In this document: positions 43,172 through 53,836 of the stretch, one piece after another | Layout of the letters: each line of letters starts with the position of its first letter | Numbering within the stretch: position 1 is the first letter of the stretch | Assembly (NCBI RefSeq): GCF_000182925.2 | Contig: NC_026505.1 | Span: forward strand, 3,100,001-3,164,000 | Direction of reading: 5' to 3' | Length of the DNA stretch: 64,000 nt | Source of the DNA: Neurospora crassa OR74A | Lineage: Eukaryota; Ascomycota; Sordariomycetes; Sordariales; Sordariaceae | Notes under the pieces: model-generated | The model's input: the letters and a program-made list of their open reading frames with translations, nothing else | Database searches by the model: none | What the model was told of the DNA's origin: nothing | Translations under genes and position numbers: made by a program

Positions 43172-43888
43172 TTTTCTTCTGGGATTTGTAAGGTGTCTTT
43201 GGAAGGGGGGGGTTGCGAAGAAACTGAAGTGAGTAATCAGAATCGGTTGGATGGATGTTGGATGACTGTCGTCTTCAGTTCAGTTGATGAACTGAATAAA
43301 CGGCGGAATCGTTGCGCCAAGATGCAGCATTCGACTGTGCCACATGTGGCTGTGAAGTGGCTTCACGCACTGCAGTACTTCAGTTCAGTTCGAAGTTCAG
43401 TTGGAGTTGTTGACGGTATCTGCTTGGCTTTGGGGGCGTATGGAAGGAATACCCGAGGAAGGTTTTTAAGACATAGTCGTAGCGCAGAGTTCCAAGATGG
43501 TACTGAGAACGTCCTAAAGTCACTTTTGTATAGTATTTTCATGTACACGCGAAAGGTTAGGGAGGTTCATTGGACTACCCACAAACCTTAAAAGCGCTAT
43601 AGTACGTATTCAGTGGACAGATGAAAACATAGATTCCTTTCATCAACTCAAAACGCTATCTGATGATTTTCTTCGCCTTGTTGGCTAAACTCCAACTATT
43701 TCTCGCTCTCAGTAGCTACTCGCTTAAATCTGAACGGCTGAATACAGTACTGCGTGTTGCAAGTGTGTGCTCCTGGAAAAAGAAGGGTGGCAGAGGATTC
43801 TCATTAAGGTCAAATTTATCTTTCAAAAACAACGGTCCGCCACTCAGAAACAAAGCTACATTCGCTCCACGTCCCAGTACGCCGTAAC
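43172..43888. other. Intergenic region between MAT2B-like and PFK2 genes
   Basis: A tandem gap. A GTTCAGTT motif recurs near 43276-43400 in imperfect copies. No gene-like frame is recognised. Confidence 0.4.
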
Positions 43889-45956
43889 TTAATCGAGATC
43901 AGCCACCTTATCCGCCACCATTTCCTTGGCGTTATTCACCACCTTCTCGGGGGGGCGCGTCAAAACGTTGTCCATAGAGGAAGGCTCGACAGGACTGCTT
44001 ATGCCATCGATAGGCGGCAGATTACTGCTGTAGATGCTGGGAACGGGGATACGAATGTCTTCCGGCGACCCGGGGGTGAACTGCGGATCGAGGCCGGGGA
44101 TATGAATGCGCTTGGCTTCGTTCTGATATGCTGCCGGAATGATTTCGATAATCTCATCCCTGGGGAACTTGAGTTTTGGAATCTCCATGGGTCTGCAGTG
44201 CATCAGGTATGAATACAAAACTCGCAGGACGCTCTCGTGAGCAATGATGAGGACGTCGTTCTGCTCGCGCTCGAGTTCAAGAATGATGGGCTCGAGGCGG
44301 ACAGCGAGGTCGTGGTACGACTGCACTCGTGTTAGCTGAATTCACCATAATATTAGCAGTAGAAACTAACCTCTGCGCGGGGATATCGGTGGTGGTATGG
44401 GTCAAGCTCATGCTTTTCCACCTCTTCTGGATACAGCCTACGGATAGCATGCTCTGACAACTTCTCGCACAAACCGGGGTTTATTTGGCTCATTTGCGAG
44501 CGTTGGCGGACGTTATAGCCTTGTTCCTTCAGAGGATCGGCTGTCTGAATTGTGCGGAGCCGCGTGGATGTCCAGACAGTCAGAGGCCTTAGACGGATCT
44601 CGTGGCCGGCCTGTTCACTGTTGGCCTTTCTTTCTTGCTCGCGATGTCTGAGAAGGGTCTCAGTCATCTTCTGTGCATATGATCTGCCTTCTTCAGAGAG
44701 AGGCGCGTCGGATTTGTAGAACTCTTCGCCTTCTGCTGGTCCAGCTCGAACAAAGAAGGTTGTGCGGGCTTTGATGTGCAGGTTCGTGAGGTAGAAGACG
44801 ATGCGATGCGAGAGGTAGTTGAAGCTGACATTGTTGTAGAAGAATGCTCGACCGGCATTGATCATTTTCACGTAGTTTAGTTCTTCTTCTTGCATCGTTT
44901 CGAAAATCGGAATCTTAGTTTCGATCCGCTTCAGGTACCGTTCGGCTGCCTCATCGGGATCCATGCCATCAAACTGAAAGTCGTCAGCATATTTTACCTT
45001 CGTGGCGTTCTTGTTCGTTGCACTCACATCCGGCGAATGGATTTTGACATTTCTGGCGTTTTCTTTGAGGATCTCCTCATCGTCGACGTATGACTCCAAA
45101 AACAATGTCTGCAAAACATTAGCGAAACTCTTTCCTCTGAACCTCAGGCACAGTACAATCTCACCTGAACATCGTGTTTGGCAAACTCCTTTGCAAGCGC
45201 ACGGCGCCCAGCCGCAGTAGGATTGACGGCGTCGTAAATAGCAACTTGGCCATTTTCGTGGTTGAGCCATGCGTAAATATCCTCCCTGCACTTTTTCAGG
45301 ATCTTCTGTCGGAGCATGGTCGAAGCTGGAGAGGCATTGGGGTAAAAGTAATCTTGAGGAACATTTCCGCCTTCACCAACGGTAGCACGGCGATAGTCGC
45401 CTAGGTGGAAAATCCGCGTCTTGACACCGAGCCTACAAAGGGTTAGACGACTTGTGTAATAGGTGGGAGCAAGTTAAACGTACCACTGAAGATATCGTGC
45501 CATGGAAACACAGATGTGACTTAGTCATTGTTAGCATGCACACGAGAGCAACCCGGGGTCTACGGAAAGCCCTACGTCTTGCCCCGCGCGGGAAGGCCAA
45601 CCATAACGATAGCAATACGGCCTGAATGGAAGAGCCTGCCAGACATTGTGCTGTAAAGCTGGGCCGGGGCCATGTTGTCCTGGTCTGTAACATCGTGGAT
45701 GCCGTCGATGAAAGTTGAACTCTTGCGACGGTACCGCGGTGCGTTGGCCGCAATCTCGGCAGTTCTGCGAATATCAGCATTTGTCTATGGTTAAGTCCAC
45801 TCAGACTGTTTGATACAATCCCCTGTCCAAGAGGTTGGTTGCCGGCGCAATTGTTCGGTCGCGAAGTCTCAATTCCAGCTGAGATAGTCGCCAGGGGATG
45901 GGGGTTGGTAACCGACGGCTGTGCAAGCGTTCTTGAACTTACAAAAGTGTGTCCAT
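43889..45956 (-). CDS. 6-phosphofructo-2-kinase with inactive bisphosphatase domain
   Basis: It makes fructose 2,6-bisphosphate, the activator of glycolysis. Seven exons: 45956-45943, 45764-45576, 45519-45484, 45432-45165, 45108-45028, 44973-44371 and 44320-43889; 540 aa. The 14-nt first exon carrying the ATG is the least sure. Walker A GLPARGKT is at residues 61-68, its Thr codon split by an intron, and a 36-nt exon follows (HICVSMARYLQW). Kinase motifs IFHLGDYRR and QVAIYDAVNPTAAGRR are intact. In the phosphatase half the catalytic RHG is RAG (Ala273, codon 44743-44745), while the second histidine (AHESVLRVLYSYL, about 425) is kept. I recall FFARAG in related fungal proteins, so the loss is probably family-wide and the enzyme a kinase only. 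The intron at 45027-44974 is 54 nt and has no stop. Confidence 0.92.
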
Positions 45957-47541
45957 GTCTCCGCTTATATTATGCTTCACGACTAATGTGTAGTCTTTGT
46001 TTCTATGACTTGGTTTGTGGTACGCAGAAGGGCCGTCCCGTCGCTCGAGGCTTCGGTGGTGAAGATGGTGTCGGTGGTCGAAGCGGGTGTGTCGCAAAGC
46101 GAATCTGGCATCAACGGCGCTTGCTTCGTATGTTTTAACAAGATGTGATTAGACCACCAAAGCTGCTCGGTTTCTTCAGGTATCCGATCGGCAAGAAAAC
46201 ACAGACTGCTCGTTATGGCAAAGTTGCTGGAAAGCGTGTCCAGTGGTGTGATGATGATGATAATGCTCGGCGGTAGCGGCAGGTCTCGAAAAAGGGTGTA
46301 TTTCTGACCGAGGAAGATCGCGCTGGAATATATGGAGATCGAGACAGCGACCTATATAGTGTTCGGCGGTGACGAGAGGAGGTCCAAAGGTTGACCTTCT
46401 GTTTCACAACTCCAGATAGTAATAGAGTGGGGTTGAGATGGTCGAGATATGGTATTACAACAGATACCAGAGAGAGAGACAGAAAAAACTAAGTCTAGGT
46501 CGCAAAGATAGGTAGGAATAACTGTGGTGAGAGCATGAGGTGCTTCAGCGCATCGCAAACCAATCAGTATCAGGGCATTAAAGGTGCGAACGGAAGCTAC
46601 TAGCGTACTGTTCTGCGAATTCTGCGACAACCGAGGACTGCCCGCGAGCGTGAGGGAAGCTCGCACCGAAAAAAGTGGACGATGCCGGCCGCCTCTTGGC
46701 TTTTTGTCAGGTCAGGTTGAGGAAACCCATCCATGCTCCACAGGTGGAGGCATTTGGGGGCACTGCACTTTGTAGGGTACTTAGAGGTGCACTGCATGCG
46801 GGAGACATGAGGCAACACCTACCCCACCAAAAGATAATGACCAGGTTCTCCATCATCGGAAACCTACCTAAACAGACTTGAGATGCAAAGGGAATCAAAG
46901 CGGTATGCTACTACAAGCTCTTTAAGGGTCGTCGCAACGTAGACGGAATGGTTCGTGTCACCGACAGCGCAGAGCCTGCGATCCAGATCCAAGAGAGTTC
47001 AAATGCGGCCAGAATTTATCGGTTTCCGTGCCTTTCTCGTTTCCCCCAATCTGCCTACCTGTCGTCATCCCGAGTTCCCCATCCTCACCGCCCGACCGGG
47101 GTTAGGGGTGTGTGTTATAAGTCTTGGCACATGCGACTGTTGAGGAAGCACAGGCCAAGTGCCCCAGTGCACCAGTCTCCGCAGCCGCCGCAAAGGCGCG
47201 CAGGAGCCAACAGCCGAGCCGGGGCTACACTAGTGTGTCCCTAACACCGTGAAATTTTTGGCCCAGCTTGAAGTTCCTGTCCCGGGCGCGGGTCTATGAC
47301 AAGCTTGATCGGAACGGATATTTTCATATCGTCGGACAGCTCTCTCCTCCCCATCCAAAGCGACAATCAACCAACCAGGCTCCGGGACCGTCAACTGGCG
47401 ACAAACTCGCGTCCACCACCCATCCGCAACCCTTTCGTCCCTACGCAACACCACCACTGCAGTTGAACGACACCATCCGCTGCGTCCTCGATTCCCACCA
47501 ACAACGTCTCGTCGTCCCTGTCTACTGCGACCGTTACAATC
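45957..47541. other. Divergent promoter region, PFK2 / tom40
   Basis: This is 1.6 kb between divergent genes. The PFK2 side may include more of its first exon, since the frame is open upstream of 45956. The tom40 leader is GC-rich from about 47300. No other gene is recognised. Confidence 0.45.
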
Positions 47542-49021
47542 ATGGCTTCGTTTTCCACCGAGTCGCCTTTGGCGATGCTGCGCGACAATGCCATTTATTC
47601 GAGCCTTTCCGATGCCTTCAACGCCTTTCAGGAAAGGAGGAAACAGTTCGGTCTTTCCAACCCCGGCACGATCGAGACCATCGCCCGCGGTGCGTTGCTG
47701 CCACCATACACATCCAGCCTTCGAAGATCCCCGGCGCCGTCTTCGGCGAGGAGTGCGCGGAAACAACAGAGCGTTATACTGCGGCACTCCACGACGCTGC
47801 ACTGGCCGGCTCTTTGTTGGAGTAATGGGCAATCATTGCTGACAATGCCTTGACAGAGGTCCAACGCGATACCCTCCTCACCAACTACATGTTCTCTGGC
47901 CTCCGCGCCGACGTCACCAAGGCTTTCAGCCTCGCCCCTCTGTACGTTGTTTTATTCTAATTGTGGGCTAAGGATCAATGCAGGCACCGCATTGCCAAGT
48001 AGGAACATTGTCCGGTTTGCGCATTTGATCCTGGGGTTTTGAGCAGCTATGGTTCTGGCAAATCTTCTTTGAAAAACCGCTGACCTATAACCCAAGCTTC
48101 CAAGTTTCCCACCAGTTTGCCATGGGCGAGAGGTTGAACCCTTATGCCTTTGCTGCTCTCTACGGAACCAACCAGGTATGCGCTTGGAGTATATCCGGGA
48201 CTAGAAAGACCACCTTTTAATCCGAGTCAACAGATCTTCGCTCAGGGTAACCTGGACAACGAGGGCGCTCTCTCGACAAGATTCAACTACAGATGGGGTG
48301 ACAGGACCATCACCAAGACGCAGTTCTCGATTGGTGGCGGCCAGGATATGGCCCAGTTTGAGCATGAACACCTTGGCGACGACTTCAGTGCCTCCCTCAA
48401 GGCCATCAACCCCTCTTTCCTTGACGGCGGTCTCACCGGTATCTTTGTCGGCGACTACCTCCAGGCCGTCACTCCCAGACTCGGCCTCGGTCTCCAGGCC
48501 GTCTGGCAACGTCAGGGTCTCACTCAGGGCCCCGACACCGCTATCTCCTACTTTGCCCGCTACAAGGCCGGTGACTGGGTTGCTAGCGCTCAGCTCCAGG
48601 CTCAGGGTGCTCTCAACACTTCCTTCTGGAAGAAGCTGACGGATAGGGTGCAGGCTGGTGTTGATATGACGCTATCTGTTGCTCCCTCTCAGAGCATGAT
48701 GGGTGGCCTTACCAAGGAAGGCATCACCACCTTTGGTGCCAAGTACGACTTCAGAATGTCCACCTTCAGGGCTCAGATCGACTCCAAGGGCAAGCTCAGC
48801 TGCTTGCTCGAGAAGCGTCTTGGTGCCGCCCCCGTCACTCTGACCTTCGCTGCTGATGTTGACCACGTCACTGTAAGTCACATGGCCTCTTCTTATGTAC
48901 GCTTCTGCTAACCTCCTTCAAGCAACAAGCCAAGCTCGGCATGTCCGTCTCCATTGAGGCGTCTGATGTCGATCTCCAGGAGCAGCAAGAGGGTGCCCAG
49001 TCCCTCAACATCCCCTTTTAA
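47542..49021 (+). CDS. tom40: TOM40, mitochondrial outer-membrane import channel
   Basis: TOM40 is the beta-barrel pore of the TOM complex through which nearly all nuclear-encoded mitochondrial proteins pass. Five exons (47542-47689, 47857-47941, 48097-48175, 48234-48872, 48923-49021) encode 349 aa, matching N. crassa TOM40 as I remember it. The start is [16 protein letters not shown]. Porin-family features include the N-terminal helix before the barrel ([15 protein letters not shown] across intron 1), [10 protein letters not shown] and the amphipathic strands of exon 4 such as [19 protein letters not shown]. The C terminus is SLNIPF. Introns are 167, 155, 58 and 50 nt; two have AAG acceptors. 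Confidence 0.98.
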
Positions 49022-50086
49022 ACTGGAATATGTATATTGGGGATGAAGAACACTGGTCGATTGGGCCAGCATTTGGTTTCCGCTCCACCCTTGCACTCTA
49101 CTCATTGTGTTGACAACGTAATCTAATCACACACGATGCCCACCTTGTACCAAGGAACAGAAAGGGTGAGGGTCATACCTTTTCACCGTCCCTCGCTACC
49201 AGCGCCATTTCTGTTTTGACCACATTCTCATCACATCATCTAGTACAAGCTGGTCACGGCGAGTTGCCATGGGAAAAATCGAAAGTCGGACGTTGCGAAC
49301 CTCCCCATCGCAATGGTCCCGCATGGCTTGGGTCTTTGCATACAAGTTCCACGGAACGATAGACATCTCTCACCACATTTTCCACCTTAAAAAAAGAAAC
49401 TTCCTCTCGCGCTATGCATCTCATCACCTGGCGCTTTTATCTTTGGTTTTTCCCTTGGAAGAGCAAACATGAGGGGGGGGGGGGGCTTTTTTTTTGTGTA
49501 TTATAGACAGGTCAATCAGGGAAGGGCGTGTGCATTGTTTCTACGGTCTGCGCATTCTCGAGGTTGACTAAAACTTTGGGGACGGGCAGTACGTTTGTGT
49601 CATGAATATGAAGAAGGTTTACGGACGATATTGAGATGTGATAAAATAGCGAGGTCTTCTTTTATGCTGAAAAGCGGCTGAGGCATACATACTGCTTGTT
49701 GCAGTTGTATTTCGTTCTAGGTGGTATTGCACATACATCTATCCAGCCATATCAACAGTGAACGGGTATAAAATTCTAAAGTGGGGTTTGGATACATCGG
49801 GAGGAATAACACATTTCACGACGATGCCTACCTCGCTTCGATAAACAATATGACACATCACCTGCGGCATATCATGACGCAATGAACAAACATATGAGCA
49901 CGAGATCTCGATTTGTTAATCCTCCATTGCATCGCAAAAAACCTACCTAGTATCAATATAAATCACCAGCATTCTCACCATCCTAGTACTCCATCAGTAG
50001 CATCATTGCCATTCACCAAAACGAATTTCCCTAGCCACAGACTCTCTACCTATAGTGGTGGATACTGACCCAAATTTCAACAAAGC
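49022..50086. other. Intergenic region between tom40 and tRNA-His
   Basis: Contains the tom40 3' UTR and a run of 13 G followed by 9 T at 49473-49495, which may be hard to sequence or vary in length. No gene-like frame is recognised. Confidence 0.5.
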
Positions 50087-50180
50087 GGGATTGTAGTATA
50101 GTGGTCAGTACTTCTCGTTGTGGTTCGATTCGATCATACAACGATCCGAGAGGACCCAGGTTCGATTCCTGGCAATCCCA
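50087..50180 (+). tRNA. tRNA-His (GTG anticodon) with 22-nt intron
   Basis: The 5' GGGATTG pairs with CAATCCC, followed by discriminator A. D arm GTAT/GTAC, anticodon stem TCTCG/CGAGA, loop TTGTGG-C with GTG at 50120-50122, and T arm with GGTTCGATTCC are all present. The intron (about 50124-50145) sits at the canonical place one base 3' of the anticodon. A73 fits the eukaryotic tRNA-His in which G-1 is added after transcription. It decodes CAC and CAU. Confidence 0.96.
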
Positions 50181-50184
50181 TCCC

Positions 50185-50199
50185 TTTTTTCGTTTTTTT
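50185..50199 (+). terminator. RNA polymerase III terminator of tRNA-His
   Basis: Two T runs (six and seven T) begin five bases after the tRNA, the usual pol III stop signal. Confidence 0.85.
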
Positions 50200-51003
50200 G
50201 TCGTATTTTTTCTTGCCCTCTTCAGCCTACCACCTCCTCCTCTCTTGGGAAAACATACATAGGTACAGCACGTAGCAATGTCTAGACAGCACTTCACTTA
50301 TCTTGTCTTTTCCGTCCGAATTTCAATCCTTTTTTTGCTCCCCCTTTCGTCTTCTTTCTTTGTAGGTCAGCGCATGTTTCTTGGATTGCACATTTGTGGG
50401 TGTGCGAATGAAGTCCACACGGAAAAAAACTCAGATGATGTGGTTGTGATTCTTTCAGTTTGACAAGTTATTGATGTCGACATGTGTGAACGGCGACTAT
50501 GAGAACACCAACTGTTCGCGTTTCAGATGTCAAGGTAACTGAAGCTATCAGGTTTTGCTAATCCTGGTGGTGCTGGGAGCCTAAGATACGATGGGACACG
50601 CTGATTACCATTCACGGTTAAGTACCATTATAACCGTTCATGCTCCTGGCAAAACCAACAAGACACGCACATAAAACAACAGAAGACCGCAACACAGACA
50701 GGCGCGGGAAAACTTACTTGATTCTAAGCATACCTGTGCAAGATCTACTAGTAGCCTCCCATTTTTTTCTTCTTCGCTTTTCTATGCCTCGAAGAATCAA
50801 GTAAAACTGAGAAACATGATCTCGTAGCTGATACACCAACGCCATGCCATGATGTAACGAAGAGACGACAGTCCCAACACGGAAATGTTTTAAACAGCCA
50901 AACCCAACCAGCCCCGGAGAATGCACCTTCCCATCCTACCCGTCCATTCCCTCCCGCCCAGAGAAAAACAAAGAAAGCATTAAACCCAAGTGGTGAAAAG
51001 TCC
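50200..51003. other. Intergenic region between tRNA-His and the ubiquitin hydrolase 3' end
   Basis: Holds the 3' UTR of the minus-strand hydrolase gene. Nothing else is recognised. Confidence 0.5.
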
Positions 51004-53836
51004 TTACATGACAGCGCACTCCCGATCAGGGACGCCATCCTTCCCTGTCTCCTTGCTCTTACCCAACTTATCTCCCTTCTCCTTCTTGCCCTCCTTATCC
51101 TTGCTCTTCTCCTTCGTATCATCCTTATCCCTACCCTTGTCCTTCTTAGACTTCCGATAGTGGTGTAGGTGGTGATGGCCTTCCTTATCCTTATTCTTCT
51201 CCTTCTGGTTCTTATCACTCACATCCTCAACCTCCTTGACCTCCTGTTGCTGCTCATCACTGCCCCCTTCCGATGAGTTACCAGCGCCGCTGTTGGCATC
51301 CTTGTTGAGCGCGTCCCTACTGGGCCGCGTCAGGCCCCATCGCGTGATGGTAAGACTAATGCGGGTTTCGCCAGCCTGGCTGGTGGGTCGGGATTTGCTC
51401 TTGAACTTCGCTGCTGCCCGGCCGAGTCTCGTTGAGGTACTCTCCTCCGGTGGTGTAGAAGGCTGGATTGATGGTGCGCCCACATCACTAGGAGTGATGG
51501 CTGTTGTTGTTGTCGTGGTATCGGAAACGGCAAGACTGCCGCGTCTGGATCTGCCTGCCCGCAAACGCCCTGCGCTTCCTGTTCCATACGGATCATCGTC
51601 AAGACTGAGACGCGCGGGCCGTTCAAGCTCTGTACTAAAGCGAATATTGGGACCGCCACCGTTGTGCACGAGGGTTGACGCGGAGTCAAAGTAACCACTA
51701 ATTGACCTTGACATCCCGCCTGGCCGTTCCGGAAGGGGCTCCATGCTTGGCGTGCCCGGTACACTGGTAACCACGGTGGTCGACTCGTTGTAGGAGGGTG
51801 GCTCGCCAACAGACCCATCGGTAGAGGCTGCGGTGACATCCACCATCGGGACGATCTGGTAAAAGAGCAAGTAGGGCATCTCTTGTCTGAGAGAGTCTCT
51901 AATATCGTCGACATAGGACACTCGGTTGTCCAAATCCAAGTCGTCGAACTTGACCCATTGTGCCTCTTCGTAATCCGGCGGCGGGTCATGTTCATATCGG
52001 CGATTGTCTGTGAGAAGTTTTGGTGCCACACGAGCAAATGCAACGTAATGCCCGCTGTGAAGAGAGTCGCCGCGGTGGCAGACAACCGATTGAAGCACGA
52101 GTTTGTACTCTTGACTTAACCCATTGGACTGCTTTTCATCATCGTCTGGCATCATGAAGTGCGGCAGGCGCATGGAGTCAGGGATATCGATGAGAGTGTT
52201 TTGTCGAATCGGAAAGCCGGTTTCTGTCATGGTATACCGTTTCAAGCAAATGCCGACCACCGGTCGTTGGTTAAAATGCCGTGCAACCTCGACATCGTTG
52301 CTTGGTTCACCGTTAGAAGCAGCAGTTGCGTGCCATGCTACATTGGACTTGTCAGTTGACCAATCAAATTTCATGAGACTTCCATTCAGGGGGGTCACAC
52401 TCACGAATTAACCTGAAGAACTGCCAGGCAGGTATTGTCACGGCCTTGACTACAGTCGAGCTTGTCCTTTTGGCCTTCTGGAGCAGAGTTTTGTTCTCTG
52501 CATCCAGTGGGGGCTTTCTGTCCTCCACCACGATGCGCTGTATAATACTAGTAGAGCGGTGTCGAGGCGCGGCTGGTAGCTCGGGTCTTGCCGAAGTGAT
52601 ATCAAGCATTGAGACTGGAGTACGTGTCGTCGAATCCTGTGATGTCCATCTTCGCTGCAGATTTGGGCTATTGTCGCCTTGGTCGCTCGTTTGACCATCT
52701 TCATCCTCGCTTAAGAGCCGTTCAGTTTCGCGTGGGAGAGGGCCCCTTTCGTCATCCCCCTTCTTTTCCTCCACGCTATCTCGAAAAACGTCGACCTTGT
52801 TGTTGAAATACTCCTCAAGGCAGTCTTCCAACTTGATACCCTTCCCATCAGGATCTGGGGGAACGGCGAGGTTGAGTAGTCGCTCGTGGACAACTTTGTG
52901 ATCGTCTTCGTCCTTTTTACCTTGGTGAAAGAGATCGACTTGGAGAGCTAGGAGCGGCAATTGCAAGGTCTCAGTGATGAAGGCGAATGCTTCTGATGTG
53001 TCTTGTTGTTCGAGTTCCTGGGCCTCCTCCCATCCACAGGCCGCCAAGGATTCTTGGATGAGCTGGGTCTGTAAAAGAAACACGATTAGTTTATGGAGCC
53101 ACATCCATCGCCATTCCCACATACCATATCCGTGTGTATCAACATCCCACTCCTGAGCATGTTGACCCATAACCTAAGTAGTGCTGCTAGCCTCCCATGG
53201 TTCTCATCTGCCGGATCGTTCTTCAACATGCATTCAAAGGCTGAAAGCTTGGCAAACATGGCGAACAACAAGGCATCGAGGTAGCAGGTGACGTTCCCCC
53301 GGTTTTCTGCGCCTTGCATGCTAATTTTGGGGTTGTATGGTTGTATGATCCCAGCAAAGGCTTTTTGCTGGAGTCGGATAAGTTCGATCGCTTTGTTGAC
53401 ATCGCCGTTGGCAAATTTAGAGTTGAGTGAGAATCGGACTATCTGTTCTGAGATTTCGGTGTAGTTAAGTTCTTCTAACTGCCTGGTGATTTCGGCAATC
53501 TGTAATGTATCGTTGTAACATCAGTAACCTGCCACAAAGCAGCCCAGCAAATCATACACATACCTTTGAGGCCTCCTTTTCCACCTCTCCTTTTTCTCGT
53601 AGTGCCTGCTTGACGGACTCGGGCCTGAATATGGAAAGCCATGCCATGTCACTCAGGGGCCGGCTCTGTGCAAAGTCAGATACGGAAGACAGACAGCTGA
53701 AGGAAAATAAACGACAACGAACTTTTGGGCCTGGCTCTGTAGATTTGTTCCTCCGATGAAGGTCATTCTTTTCACGTACACTTCGAAACTTTTTGGGCAC
53801 CAAAGAGGTGGTTTTGGTGCCCTTCAGTTTCTCCAT
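51004..53836 (-). CDS. Ubiquitin carboxyl-terminal hydrolase (USP family) with C-terminal CaaX box
   Basis: USPs remove ubiquitin from proteins by Cys protease chemistry. Exons 53836-53723, 53665-53564, 53499-53125, 53068-52405 and 52337-51004 encode 862 aa. The Cys box NRGNVTCYLDALLF has the nucleophile at residue 144 (codon 53284-53286); the QQDTSEAFAFITETL block follows. The His box reads SLHSGHYVAFARV with His at about 515, and WVKFDD...VSYV completes the core, so all catalytic parts are intact. The tail (about residues 620-862) is disordered, ending in a Lys-rich stretch and CAVM, a textbook CaaX prenylation signal (Met at the end favours farnesyl). Intron 1 (57 nt) is in frame without a stop, so retention would add 19 aa. 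No exact yeast orthologue is clear to me; substrates are unknown. Confidence 0.92.
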
